Source: Myxococcus sp. CA023
GTDB lineage: Bacteria > Myxococcota > Myxococcia > Myxococcales > Myxococcaceae
Direction: 5' to 3'
Assembly: GCF_010998615.1 (NCBI RefSeq)
Contig: NZ_JAAEAH010000038.1
Span: forward strand, 21,474 to 85,473
Length of the DNA stretch: 64,000 bases
The notes below the pieces were generated by a model, which saw only the letters and a list, made by a program, of their open reading frames with translations, did no database searches and was not told the DNA's origin. Positions 53,488 through 62,051 of the stretch are shown in pieces. Within the stretch, counting starts at the first letter, position 1; each line of letters opens with the position of its first letter. The position numbers and the translations under genes were made by a program.

Positions 53488-54039
53488 ATGATGAGGATTT
53501 TTGGAAAGTCGACCGTTTCGCCCAGCAAGCCGCCCGTCAACCTGGGCGCCACAGGGGTGGAAATCGGGGACCGGACAGTCAACGCACTTCAGCTCGGAGC
53601 GACCGGCGCGAAGAGCGTGGGAGGCAAGAGCGGGACTTCGGAGCAGGTCCAGACGCCGCCGCACTCGGTGATGAGCCAGGTGGGCAGCATGTCCGGCACG
53701 GCGAACAACGCCATCAACGTGGCGGACACCTTCGAGTCGGGCGTCCGCGTCATCAAGGATGGGCTGCAGGGCAACATGCCTTCGTCGATGCCCTCGACGA
53801 CCGTCGCGAAGACGGTGGGCAAGGCCGTGCCGCTCCTGAACGTCTTCGGTGCGCTGTCCTCGTTGTCCAACACGCGGGATGTGTTCACCAACCCTACGTC
53901 CACGCCGTCGCAGAAGGCGCACGCGGTCATCGACTCGGCGACCTCCGTTCTCTCCGCGGTGCCTTACCCGCCTGTGGCGCTGGGGGCGACGCTCGTGAAC
54001 GTGTTGAACGGCGCCGTCACGCCGACAGAGCCGAAGTGA
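53488..54039 (+). CDS. Hypothetical Ser/Gly-rich protein
   Basis: A 183-residue protein with no signal peptide. The first 75 residues are Ser/Thr/Gly-rich and probably disordered; the rest contains two hydrophobic, Ala/Val-rich helical segments (TVAKTVGKAVPLLNVFGALSSL and HAVIDSATSVLSAVPYPPVALG) that could insert in a membrane or pack together. I recognise no family. A strong ribosome binding site (GAGGGGGG) precedes the ATG at 53488. It follows the rhomboid gene by 90 nt on the same strand and may be part of its operon. Confidence 0.65.
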   Translation: MMRIFGKSTVSPSKPPVNLGATGVEIGDRTVNALQLGATGAKSVGGKSGTSEQVQTPPHSVMSQVGSMSGTANNAINVADTFESGVRVIKDGLQGNMPSSMPSTTVAKTVGKAVPLLNVFGALSSLSNTRDVFTNPTSTPSQKAHAVIDSATSVLSAVPYPPVALGATLVNVLNGAVTPTEPK

Positions 54040-54043
54040 GCCA

Positions 54044-54078
54044 GCGCCGGGCGCTTCTTGGGGGGAGCGCCCGGGCGC
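54044..54078. terminator. Strong hairpin between convergent genes
   Basis: GCGCCGGGCGCT and AGCGCCCGGGCGC pair over 12 bp with one bulged base and a 10-nt loop, between the hypothetical gene (ends 54039) and the converging exported-protein gene (ends 54122). There is no T-run; it may serve both strands. Confidence 0.6.
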
Positions 54079-54121
54079 CGGGCTTCAGTCCTCGTCCTTG
54101 AGCAGGAAGTCGTTGTTCGCA

Positions 54122-55000
54122 TCATCGGGCGCCGAAAACGCGGACCGCGAGCCCGACGTTCGCGGTCCACTCACTGCGCCGGGCCAGCCCCGCGTCCCGG
54201 TGGACATAGGCCCCGCTCAACTGGAGCACCACGGGCTGGTCCGCCACCGCGAGCACGACGCGCTCCAGGCCCACGTCCGTCCTGGCGCGGAAGTACAGCC
54301 CTCGCTCGATTCCGATGCTCCAGCCCGCGAGCCCCGATGCTCGCAGGGCCCACAGTCCGTCCCGTGACTCCAGGCCCGCGTCGAACATCAGCTCGGTGAA
54401 GGGCGCCACCGTGTGCGAGACGCCCTCCCGGGAACGCCGCACTGCGTGCCCGGCGACGGGCCCCACGCCGAACCACACCCGCTCCGTCTCCGCGCGAATC
54501 GGGTCCAGCAGCAGGCCCAGCCGTCCCGTTTCCAAGGTCCAACCGGGGCCCTCCCAGACGCGGCGCTCCAGGTGCCCCAGTCGCAGCGCCACCGTCACGT
54601 CGAAGGGGAAGGGAATGCGCGCCGGCCGCGCCGTGGGCACCAGGATGAAGCCTTCCTCCAGGTGTCGGCGCAGCGTCCCGTCATACGCGGTGAAGGTGAG
54701 CCCACGCTGCTCCCCATCCCACGCGTCCAGACCGAGCAGCCGGTGGTTGTTGAACCAGGGCGAGCCCTTGCTCCGGCTGCTGCGTCCGCTTCGGATGTGC
54801 ACGCCCGTGCGCACCGCCTGCGCCATCGCCGAGCCGCTGAGTCGCATGCGCGTGCCCACCACGAACCCGTCGCCGGGGTCGAAGCAGATGGGGTAGCGCT
54901 CACCGCGTTCGTCCAGGGCCACGCAGGCGTCGTCATCGGGCACGCCCCTCGGCACGTCCGCAGCGGTGGCCAGGAGCAGCGCCAGTCCGAGCATCAGCAT
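54122..55000 (-). CDS. Exported beta-rich protein, paralogue A
   Basis: A 292-residue exported protein: leader MLMLGLALLLATAADVP, then Cys-containing start (DDDACVALDERGERYPICFDP) and about 240 residues of alternating beta-strand character ending in an aromatic/Ala-rich strand (WTANVGLAVRVFGA). This looks like an outer-membrane beta-barrel, but no family is recognised. Its end parallels that of the upstream gene (ADQPVVLQLSGAYVHRD versus NDQPLSLLVDGRGMKRGD; then EWTANVGL versus EWSASAGL), so the two are diverged copies. It starts 6 nt after that gene on the same strand. Confidence 0.78.
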   Translation of the reverse strand: MLMLGLALLLATAADVPRGVPDDDACVALDERGERYPICFDPGDGFVVGTRMRLSGSAMAQAVRTGVHIRSGRSSRSKGSPWFNNHRLLGLDAWDGEQRGLTFTAYDGTLRRHLEEGFILVPTARPARIPFPFDVTVALRLGHLERRVWEGPGWTLETGRLGLLLDPIRAETERVWFGVGPVAGHAVRRSREGVSHTVAPFTELMFDAGLESRDGLWALRASGLAGWSIGIERGLYFRARTDVGLERVVLAVADQPVVLQLSGAYVHRDAGLARRSEWTANVGLAVRVFGAR

Positions 55001-55006
55001 GGAGGC

Positions 55007-56218
55007 CTACTCCTTCACGGACGTGGCCATGGGCGCGGAGCGGCGCGCGGGAGCCCAGAGGGAGAAGCGCAGGCCCGCGGACGCGGACCATTCCCACTGC
55101 TCGGGGACGCCCGTGATGTCGCCACGCTTCATGCCGCGGCCATCCACGAGCAGGCTCAACGGCTGGTCGTTGATGGCCAGGATGATGACCTCGTAGCCGG
55201 CCTGGAGCCGCAGCCGCTCCGGCCTCAGCGGGCGGCCCGCGACGGCCGGGGCCAGCAACACCTTCTCCGCCTCCACCCCCAGCCGCAGGTGGTGGAAGCC
55301 GTCCCGGTCCAGCGTCAGGTCTGCTTCGAGCGCCGCGCCGGGGACGAAGGTGTTGAAGCCATTCGCGTAGTCCCGCTCGAAGGATGGACCGGCGCGCACG
55401 CGCACATAGGACACCAGGTCCTTCGAATGCCACAGGTCCACCGTGGCGTGGAGCGTGCCCCAGGTGAGGAAGCGCCCCACTTCGCCGCCGCGTTCGAGCT
55501 CCTCCACGCGGAGCGTCTCCATCCACAAGCCCAGGTTGAGGTGGAGGTCATGCCGCCGCGGCTTGCCGAAGAAGGTCGTCACGCGGAAGAGCGGGTCGTC
55601 GCGCTCGACGCTGAAGTCGTAACGCGCCGCCGTCAGGTCGAGCGAGGGCACGCCCAGGTGCAGCTCCGTTTCCAGGAAGCGGAGCCGGTGCAGCCGCTTC
55701 CCCCGTTGGGACGGTGCCTCCACCGCGATGCCGAAGTCGGCGCGCATGCGGCCCTGCACCTGGCCGTCATGCCACAGAGGCGCCCATGCGCCTCCGAGCC
55801 AGACGCGCCGGTTCAGGTCGAAGTTGAACTGCATCACCCGCCCGCGCTCGTCGCGGTACCAGCCGGGTGGGGCCGCCGCGCGGGCCAGCTCCATTCGATA
55901 ACCCTTCACCCGCTCCGCCGTTTCCTCATCGAACGCGATGGAGCAGGTCGTCACCCGCGCTTGCAGCCGGTCCGTCTCCACGCCCTCGGCGTCCAGCTCC
56001 CTCAACGGGGACACCCGGCACACCTGAGCGGTGTCGTCACACTGGGCCCGCCACTCGCCGGAGGGAACGTTCTTCGTCGGTGGCAGCCGCAAGCACACCG
56101 TAGGGGCGTGCCAGTCCTGGGCTGGAAGCGGGGTGGTGGGCGGGTGAAGGACGGGGGCCTCGTTCCCTGGCTGCGCGAGCAAGAGGGCGCAAGCCAGGGA
56201 CACTGCGGGGGCGAGCAT
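55007..56218 (-). CDS. Exported beta-rich protein, paralogue B
   Basis: A 403-residue exported protein with a short leader (MLAPAVSLACALLLAQ) and GAGGAGACATC before the ATG. The first 110 residues have several Cys (VCLRLPP, QCDDTAQVCRV, TTCSIAFD), a Cys-rich start shared in reduced form with paralogue A. The rest is beta-rich with many aromatic residues and alternating hydrophobicity, consistent with an outer-membrane barrel of about 12-14 strands. The last 60 residues match paralogue A in pattern. First gene of a two-gene operon. No function can be assigned. Confidence 0.8.
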   Translation of the reverse strand: MLAPAVSLACALLLAQPGNEAPVLHPPTTPLPAQDWHAPTVCLRLPPTKNVPSGEWRAQCDDTAQVCRVSPLRELDAEGVETDRLQARVTTCSIAFDEETAERVKGYRMELARAAAPPGWYRDERGRVMQFNFDLNRRVWLGGAWAPLWHDGQVQGRMRADFGIAVEAPSQRGKRLHRLRFLETELHLGVPSLDLTAARYDFSVERDDPLFRVTTFFGKPRRHDLHLNLGLWMETLRVEELERGGEVGRFLTWGTLHATVDLWHSKDLVSYVRVRAGPSFERDYANGFNTFVPGAALEADLTLDRDGFHHLRLGVEAEKVLLAPAVAGRPLRPERLRLQAGYEVIILAINDQPLSLLVDGRGMKRGDITGVPEQWEWSASAGLRFSLWAPARRSAPMATSVKE

Positions 56219-56484
56219 GATGTCTCCTCGGCGGCCATTTCCCGTCGGTCTCGGGAAGCACCGCCGGCCCCGGGCGTTTCAAGCGCCGTGCCTCTGCCAA
56301 GGAGCCGTGCTTTCGCGGGGTTGGCGCCCCCGTCGTGTACATCTCCCTGCACAGCGGCGCGCAGTCAGGCTCACGGCGGAGGCCGTTGGCGGTGGTCGAC
56401 CGGAGGGGGCCGCGGGGATATAACGCCGCGTCCTGCCGAGGGTGGGCCGCCCACCGCCCGGAACGACTCAAGGAGCTTCAGTCC

Positions 56485-58788
56485 GTGGAGAGCGAAGTCG
56501 AACAGCAGCGGGAGCAGACCTTCGCCGAGGCCATCCTCGGCAAGGACTTCTTCCAGGCGAAGTGGGCGAAGCGGTGGCTGGAGTTGTCCCTCAGTCTGCG
56601 CGTCGTGACGGCCACGGCGGGCTTCGCGGCCCTGCTCTTCCTTCCCTACCTGGGCGCGGTGGGGCTCTGGGACCCCTGGGAGACGCACTACGGCGAAGTC
56701 GCGCGGATGATGATTGTCCGCCAGGACTACGTGTATCCCTTCTGGGAAAGCTCGTGGTTCTTCTCCAAGCCGCCGCTCACGATGTGGATGCAGGCGCTGG
56801 GCATGAACGTGGTGGGCGCGGCGAACCCGGGTGGGATGCTGGGCCTCTATACGGAGTGGGGCATGCGGATGCCCTTCGCGCTCCTGAGCATCACCGCGGT
56901 GGCGCTGCTGTCACTGGCGGTGGCGCGCGTGGTGTCCCGGCGCGCGGGGTTGGCCACTGGTTTCGTGCTGGCCACCATGCCGCTGTACTTCCTGCTCACG
57001 CGGCAGACGGTGACGGACACGCCCTTCGTCACCACCTTCATCTGCGCCATGGCGTGCGCGCTCATCGGCCAACTGGATGCGACGACGAAGCACCGCGCCG
57101 CCTGGTGGTACGGCTTCTATTTCTTCGCTGGCCTGTCCGCGCTGGCCAAGGGCCTGCTGGGCGTCGGCCTGCCCGCCGTCATCCTGGTGTTGTACGCGGC
57201 CCTGTCCGTCATCCCCTGGGACAGCGACAGCCTGGACGCGCACCTGAAGTGGCTCACGCAGGCCCGCTTCCGCAAGGACGTGCGCGAGGGCCGGCAGCCC
57301 ATGCCCGTGCTGTGGGGGCAGATGTTCAAGATGCACCTGGGCACGGGCATCCTGGTGTTCTTCGCGGTGGCGGGCCCCTGGTACCTGACGCTGTCCCTCT
57401 TCGGCTCCGTGGACGATGAGGGCAAGCTCTTCTGGTACCGCTTCTTCGTCCACGACCACCTCAACCGCCTCACGGCGGGCGTGCACACCACCACGCCGGG
57501 TGGCACGTTCATCTACTTCATCGAGCAGGGGGGCTTCGCCATCTTCCCCTGGGTGGCGCTGCTGCCCGGCGCCTTCTCGGTGGTGGCGCGGCTGAAGCTG
57601 CGCTCGGAGAAGGCGGCGGACCACCTGGCCATCATCGCGGTGCTGTGGGTGGCCTTCGCCTTCTGGCTGCTGTCGTCCAGCGCCACCAAGTTCCACCACT
57701 ACGTCTTCCCGGTGCTGCCGGGCGTGGCCGTCCTCCTGGCGCTCTTCATCGACCGGCTGTGGGAGGAGGGCATCTCCGCGCACGCGGTGAGCCTCATCTT
57801 CGGGCTCCTGCTCTTCGTCCTGGTGGGGAAGAACATCGCGGAGAACCCGAAGATCTTCACCGACCTGTTCGTCTACAACTACGACCGGACCTATCCGCAG
57901 GACCTGGTGACGAAGCCCATCGCGTTCTTCACTTCGCGCCCGCTGTGGACGGGAGATTTGGTGACGCTGGTGCTGCTGGCCTTCGGCGTCTACCTGTCCT
58001 TCGACGCCTTCTCCGCGAAGGGGCGGGCCCGGACGACGCCGAGCGCGCGCGCCGTGGCGCTGATGCTGCTCCTGGGCGGCGTGGCGACGCTGGGCGCGGT
58101 GAGCGCCCAGGCCCAGGTGTCCGCCAAGGCGCTGGTGGGCGTGGCGGTGCTGGCGGTGGCTGGCTATCTTGCGTGGGAGTCCATGCGGCCGGGCGCGGAA
58201 GGCCGCGCGTCGCTCCAGACACTGGCCGGCGTGCTGGCGGTGGTGGGCATCGCGTTTGCGGTGCGGGGCTTCCGCCAGCCGGCGGCGGAGGACTCGCTGC
58301 TCAAGGCGCTGTCGGAGCCCGTCAACATCAAGAAGACGCTGGGCTTCACCTTCGCGGTGGCGGGCGGCATGGCGGTGGTGGCGTCGCTGATGCGGGCGCG
58401 GGCGATGCTGTTCGGCACCTTCTGGGTGCTCGCGGCGGGCATGGCCCTCTGGTTCAACTGGAACCACTGGGTGGACGTGTCCCACCACTGGACGCAGCGC
58501 GACCTCTTCTGGCGCTACTACGCGCAGCGTCAGGCGGGCGAGCCCATCGTCGCGTACATGATGAACTGGCGCGGCGAGACGTTCTACTCGCAGAACACGG
58601 TGGAGCAGTACCGCGTGTCGGACGCGAACGCGCGCATGCGCGCCCTGGCGCAGCGGCCGGGTCGTGAGTGGGCCCTGGTGGAGCACAACCGGCTCAACCT
58701 GCTGCGCACCGCGGTGGGCTCGGACAAGGTCGTCACGCCGGTGGACCGCGACATCAACAACAAGTTCGTCCTGGTGACCATCGATTGA
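56485..58788 (+). CDS. GT39-type membrane glycosyltransferase
   Basis: A 767-residue GT-C superfamily enzyme. The first extracytoplasmic loop has LWDPWETHYGEVAR (catalytic-type Asp and Glu) and a second loop QTVTDTPFVT, both typical of ArnT/PMT relatives. About 13 transmembrane helices are followed by a 110-residue soluble end. It probably moves a sugar from a polyprenyl-phosphate donor to a lipid or protein outside the inner membrane. The GTG at 56485 follows AAGGAG; the frame is open upstream but without a leader-like start. Its TGA overlaps the TTG of the ABC ATPase gene, so the transferase and exporter are co-translated. Confidence 0.87.
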   Translation: MESEVEQQREQTFAEAILGKDFFQAKWAKRWLELSLSLRVVTATAGFAALLFLPYLGAVGLWDPWETHYGEVARMMIVRQDYVYPFWESSWFFSKPPLTMWMQALGMNVVGAANPGGMLGLYTEWGMRMPFALLSITAVALLSLAVARVVSRRAGLATGFVLATMPLYFLLTRQTVTDTPFVTTFICAMACALIGQLDATTKHRAAWWYGFYFFAGLSALAKGLLGVGLPAVILVLYAALSVIPWDSDSLDAHLKWLTQARFRKDVREGRQPMPVLWGQMFKMHLGTGILVFFAVAGPWYLTLSLFGSVDDEGKLFWYRFFVHDHLNRLTAGVHTTTPGGTFIYFIEQGGFAIFPWVALLPGAFSVVARLKLRSEKAADHLAIIAVLWVAFAFWLLSSSATKFHHYVFPVLPGVAVLLALFIDRLWEEGISAHAVSLIFGLLLFVLVGKNIAENPKIFTDLFVYNYDRTYPQDLVTKPIAFFTSRPLWTGDLVTLVLLAFGVYLSFDAFSAKGRARTTPSARAVALMLLLGGVATLGAVSAQAQVSAKALVGVAVLAVAGYLAWESMRPGAEGRASLQTLAGVLAVVGIAFAVRGFRQPAAEDSLLKALSEPVNIKKTLGFTFAVAGGMAVVASLMRARAMLFGTFWVLAAGMALWFNWNHWVDVSHHWTQRDLFWRYYAQRQAGEPIVAYMMNWRGETFYSQNTVEQYRVSDANARMRALAQRPGREWALVEHNRLNLLRTAVGSDKVVTPVDRDINNKFVLVTID

Positions 58789-59702
58789 GCGGCATCCACG
58801 TCCAGGACCTGGGCAAGCGCTTCGGAGACCGGGTGGCCGTGGAGGCGTTGTCCTTCCACGTGCGGCCCGGCGAGGTATTCGGCCTGCTGGGGCCCAACGG
58901 CGCGGGGAAGACGACCACGGTGCGCATGCTCACGGGGCTGCTTCAGCCCACCGAGGGCGAGGCCACCGTGTGGGGCCACCGGGTGGACCGCGACGGCGAG
59001 CCGCTGCGCAAGGTGGTGGGCCTGCTCACCGAGCAGCCCGGCCTCTACGACAGGCTCACCGCGCGGGAGAACCTGCGCTTCTTCATGAAGCTGCATGAGT
59101 TGGATGAAGCCGCGGCCTGGCCTCGGGCCCGGCACTACCTGGAGCGCTTCGGGTTGGGTGGGCGCGAGGAGGAGCCGGTGGGCGGCTTCTCCAAGGGGAT
59201 GCGGCAGAAGCTGGCCATCGTCCGGACGCTGGTGCACGACCCGAAGGTCATCTTCCTGGACGAGCCCACCAGCGGCCTGGATCCGGAGTCGGCGCGCACC
59301 GTGCGCGACGCCGTGGCGGAGCTGGCGTCGGAGGGGCGCACCATCGTCCTGTGCTCGCACAACCTGGCGGAGGTGGAGCGCCTGTGTGAGCGCGTGGCGG
59401 TGGTGAAGCGCCGCTTGCTGGCCATGGGCCCGGTCCGCGAGCTGCGGCACGCGGGGCAGGCGCTGGAGGTGCGCGTGGAAGGGGAGGCGGAGCGCTTTTG
59501 TGTCGCGCTGGCCCAACTGCCCTTCGCGCCCAACGTGCTGGCCGAAGGGCCGAAGCTGCGGGTGATGCTGGCGGACGATGCGCAGGCGCCCGACGTGGTG
59601 GCGTGCCTGGTGGGAGCGGGCGCGCGGGTGCACAGCGCGGTGCCCACGCAGCGTCCCCTGGAAGAGGTCTATCTGGAGCTGCTGCGCGAGGGGAGGGGGT
59701 AA
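58785..59702 (+). CDS. ABC transporter ATPase (ABC-2 type)
   Basis: A 305-residue ATP-binding subunit. The Walker A motif is GPNGAGKTT (about residue 36), the Q-loop is TEQPGLYDRLT, the signature is FSKGMRQKL, Walker B is VIFLDEP, and the H-loop is SHNL; all catalytic residues are present. The last 80 residues form the accessory domain common in drug/lipid-type (CcmA/NatA-like) ATPases. The TTG start overlaps the preceding stop (TTGA). The permease gene follows after 3 nt. The substrate is unknown. Confidence 0.93.
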   Translation: MSGIHVQDLGKRFGDRVAVEALSFHVRPGEVFGLLGPNGAGKTTTVRMLTGLLQPTEGEATVWGHRVDRDGEPLRKVVGLLTEQPGLYDRLTARENLRFFMKLHELDEAAAWPRARHYLERFGLGGREEEPVGGFSKGMRQKLAIVRTLVHDPKVIFLDEPTSGLDPESARTVRDAVAELASEGRTIVLCSHNLAEVERLCERVAVVKRRLLAMGPVRELRHAGQALEVRVEGEAERFCVALAQLPFAPNVLAEGPKLRVMLADDAQAPDVVACLVGAGARVHSAVPTQRPLEEVYLELLREGRG

Positions 59703-59705
59703 CCC

Positions 59706-60506
59706 ATGGCGTTTCGCCCGAAGCGGGCCCTGGCGGTGTTCTGGAAGGACTTCCTGGACCTGCGAAAGAACGTGGGCCTGCTGGTGTCCATGATGGTGCT
59801 CCCGGCCGTCATGGTGCTGGTGCCCATTGGCGTGGTGTGGACGTACGTGCGCACGCCGGACCACGCGGACCTGCGCAGCGTGGCGCTCTTCTACGACCCC
59901 ACGCTGCCGTTGGGCGCCAGCGCCGCGCGTTTCCTCATCGACAAGACGCTCACCGACTGGTTCGGCATGTTCCTGGTGATGCCGGTGTTCGTGCCCATCC
60001 TCATCGCGTCCCAGAGCGTGGCGGGGGAGAAGGAGCGGCGCACGCTGGAGCCGCTCCTGGCCTCTCCCGTGACGGCGGCGGAGTTGGTGACGGGCAAGAG
60101 CCTGGCGGCGCTGGTGCCGTCCGTGGCGATTACGTGGACGGCCTTCGTCCTGTTCTGTGTGGGCGTGGACATCGTCGCGTGGCCGCTGGTGAAGATGCCG
60201 CTGATGCCCAACGCGCTGTGGACCTTCGGCGTGTTCGTCATCGCACCCCTGTTCGCCTTCTTCGGCAACGGGGTGGCGGTGCTCATCTCCGCCCGGGTGA
60301 GTGAGGCGCGCATGGCCCAGCAGTTGTCCGCGCTGGTGGTGCTGCCCATCGTGGGCATGGTGGGGGGGCAGGTGGCGGGCGTGCTCAAGGCGGGCTTCGG
60401 CTACTACCTGCTCCAGGGTGCGGTGGTGCTGGTGTTGGACGCCCTCCTGCTGTGGGCCAGTATCCGCCTGTTGGACCGCGAGCGGCTGGTGAGCCGCTGG
60501 GGCTAG
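59706..60506 (+). CDS. ABC-2 type permease
   Basis: A 266-residue membrane subunit with six predicted helices. The first helix (GLLVSMMVLPAVMVLVPIGVVW) is followed by a short extracytoplasmic loop; the conserved GEKERRTLEPLLASPVTAAEL coupling-helix motif is typical of NatB/ABC-2 permeases. It lies 3 nt after the ATPase gene and forms the exporter with it, presumably as a homodimer. The 198 nt after it contain no ORF; a TGGCATGTTGC stretch there is not spaced as a sigma-54 promoter. Confidence 0.92.
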   Translation: MAFRPKRALAVFWKDFLDLRKNVGLLVSMMVLPAVMVLVPIGVVWTYVRTPDHADLRSVALFYDPTLPLGASAARFLIDKTLTDWFGMFLVMPVFVPILIASQSVAGEKERRTLEPLLASPVTAAELVTGKSLAALVPSVAITWTAFVLFCVGVDIVAWPLVKMPLMPNALWTFGVFVIAPLFAFFGNGVAVLISARVSEARMAQQLSALVVLPIVGMVGGQVAGVLKAGFGYYLLQGAVVLVLDALLLWASIRLLDRERLVSRWG

Positions 60507-60704
60507 CGCGGACACCGGCCGTCGCTTTCCAGGGCATCCAACCTGCCGAGCGGCTAGGCTTTCGCCAGTGAAACTGGCATGTTGCGAGCAGGTGCCGGTA
60601 CGCGAGCGCGCGCGCTTTCGTCCGGGATGCCATGCTCTTAAAAGGGTTGGGGTGGCGGCGCGGGTTGACCGGCTGCCAACGCGGCCACGGAGGCGCTGAC
60701 GGCA

Positions 60705-61754
60705 ATGGGTATCTTCGACAGCATCAAGGGTGAGGCGAAGCGCAACTTCATCGCCCGGGCGGACTCGGCGAAGGGCGACATCATCTACAAGTATCCGGAG
60801 AACAACGTCCGGATGCTGACCCAGCTCACCGTCGATGCGGACGAGGTCGCCCTCTTCGTGAAGGACGGCAAGGTGGAGGGCAAGCTGGGGCCCGGCCGCC
60901 ACTCGCTGGACACGAACAACATCCCGTTCCTGTCCCGCCTCATCGAAGGCTTCACGGGCGGCAACCTCTTCATCTCCGAAATCTTCTTCGTCTCCACCCG
61001 GGAGTTCGCCGGCGTGAAGTTCGGCGGCCCCATCGGTGACGTGCGCGACCCGGAGACGGGCCTGGGCATCGGCACCATGGTGTACGGCGACTTCTCCATC
61101 CGCGTGACGGACCCTGAGCGCCTGGTGGTGGGCCTGGTGGGCATGGGCCGCACCGGCAACGACGAGCTGCTCGGCTGGTTCAAGAACCAGGTGCTGAAGG
61201 TGACGCGCGACCGCATCGCGGAGCTGCTCGTCAAGAAGCGCTGGCCGCTGCTCGACGTGACGAGCGGCGCGTACACCGAGGAGATCGAGACCGAGGTCAT
61301 CTCCGGGCTCAAGCCCCACGTGGACGGCTACGGCCTCACCGTGGTGCGGATGGGCAACTTCCACGTCTCCATCAAGGAGGAGGACGAGGCGACGCTGAAG
61401 AAGCTGGGCAAGGACGTGGCGTACTCGCGTCTGGCCGGTGGCTTCCAGCAGTACGCGCAGGGCCAGGCGATGCTCGGCGCGGCCGAGGGCATGGCCAAGG
61501 GCGGTGACGGCGGTGGGGGTGCGGGCAACGCGCTGGGCGGCATGGGCATGGGCATGGGCTTCGGCATGGCCCAGCAGTTCATGAACCAGCAGCAGCACCA
61601 GCAGCGGCCTCCGGAGCCCGCGCCCGCGGCGCCCCCGGCGGACACGCGCAGCCCGGCGCAGCGCCTGAAGGAAATCAAGGAGCTGAAGGACGCGGGCGTC
61701 CTCAGTGACGAGGAGTACAATGCGAAGCGCGCGGAGCTGATGAAGCTCCTGTAG
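60705..61754 (+). CDS. SPFH-domain protein with SHOCT tail
   Basis: A 349-residue protein of the YdjI/virion-core-like SPFH family. The SPFH region (about 20-245) includes YKYPENNVRMLTQLTVDADE and GDFSIRVTDPERLVVGL. A Gly/Met-rich stretch (about 262-290) and a Gln/Pro-rich linker lead to a C-terminal SHOCT motif (about 315-349, RLKEIKELKDAGVLSDEEY), a short helical oligomerisation element. There is no transmembrane helix. Family members form membrane-associated or cytosolic scaffolds; some bacterial relatives respond to envelope stress. It stands alone, with a strong terminator after it. Confidence 0.9.
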   Translation: MGIFDSIKGEAKRNFIARADSAKGDIIYKYPENNVRMLTQLTVDADEVALFVKDGKVEGKLGPGRHSLDTNNIPFLSRLIEGFTGGNLFISEIFFVSTREFAGVKFGGPIGDVRDPETGLGIGTMVYGDFSIRVTDPERLVVGLVGMGRTGNDELLGWFKNQVLKVTRDRIAELLVKKRWPLLDVTSGAYTEEIETEVISGLKPHVDGYGLTVVRMGNFHVSIKEEDEATLKKLGKDVAYSRLAGGFQQYAQGQAMLGAAEGMAKGGDGGGGAGNALGGMGMGMGFGMAQQFMNQQQHQQRPPEPAPAAPPADTRSPAQRLKEIKELKDAGVLSDEEYNAKRAELMKLL

Positions 61755-61781
61755 TTCCCTTCGTGTACCCCTGCGGTACCC

Positions 61782-61821
61782 AGAGCCTCCGTCCGACACC
61801 GGGCGGGGGCTCTCGTGTTTT
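61782..61821 (+). terminator. Intrinsic terminator after SPFH gene
   Basis: A 14-bp stem (AGAGCCTCCGTCCG / CGGGCGGGGGCTCT, with G-T pairs) with an ACAC loop is followed by CGTGTTTT. The remaining 230 nt to the next start hold no ORF. Confidence 0.85.
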
Positions 61822-62051
61822 CCCTGACATGCCCTGGGGCTGGATGGACCTCAAACGTTCCCTGCGCTACATAGGGGGCGCCGCGGTCGTCGTGCGATGT
61901 GCGTTTCAGGGCGCCCCACCAGGGGCCTCAGATGGCGCGCGCCGTGCACGGGCGCGTGTGGGACGTGTCGCAGGAGGTGCGTATTCCTGCGGGCCGGACG
62001 TCCCCGTGCCAGCCAGGCGCTGGCCGCTCGTTCCCAGGGAGACAGGCGTTG

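Noticed and set aside
60573..60600. TGGCATGTTGC as a sigma-54 promoter
   Set aside because: The GG and GC elements are only 6 nt apart rather than the required 10, so it does not fit the -24/-12 spacing.
58584..61799. A long antisense open frame over the ABC transporter and SPFH genes
   Set aside because: Same reason: no recognisable motifs, and the plus strand carries intact Walker motifs and a SHOCT tail.
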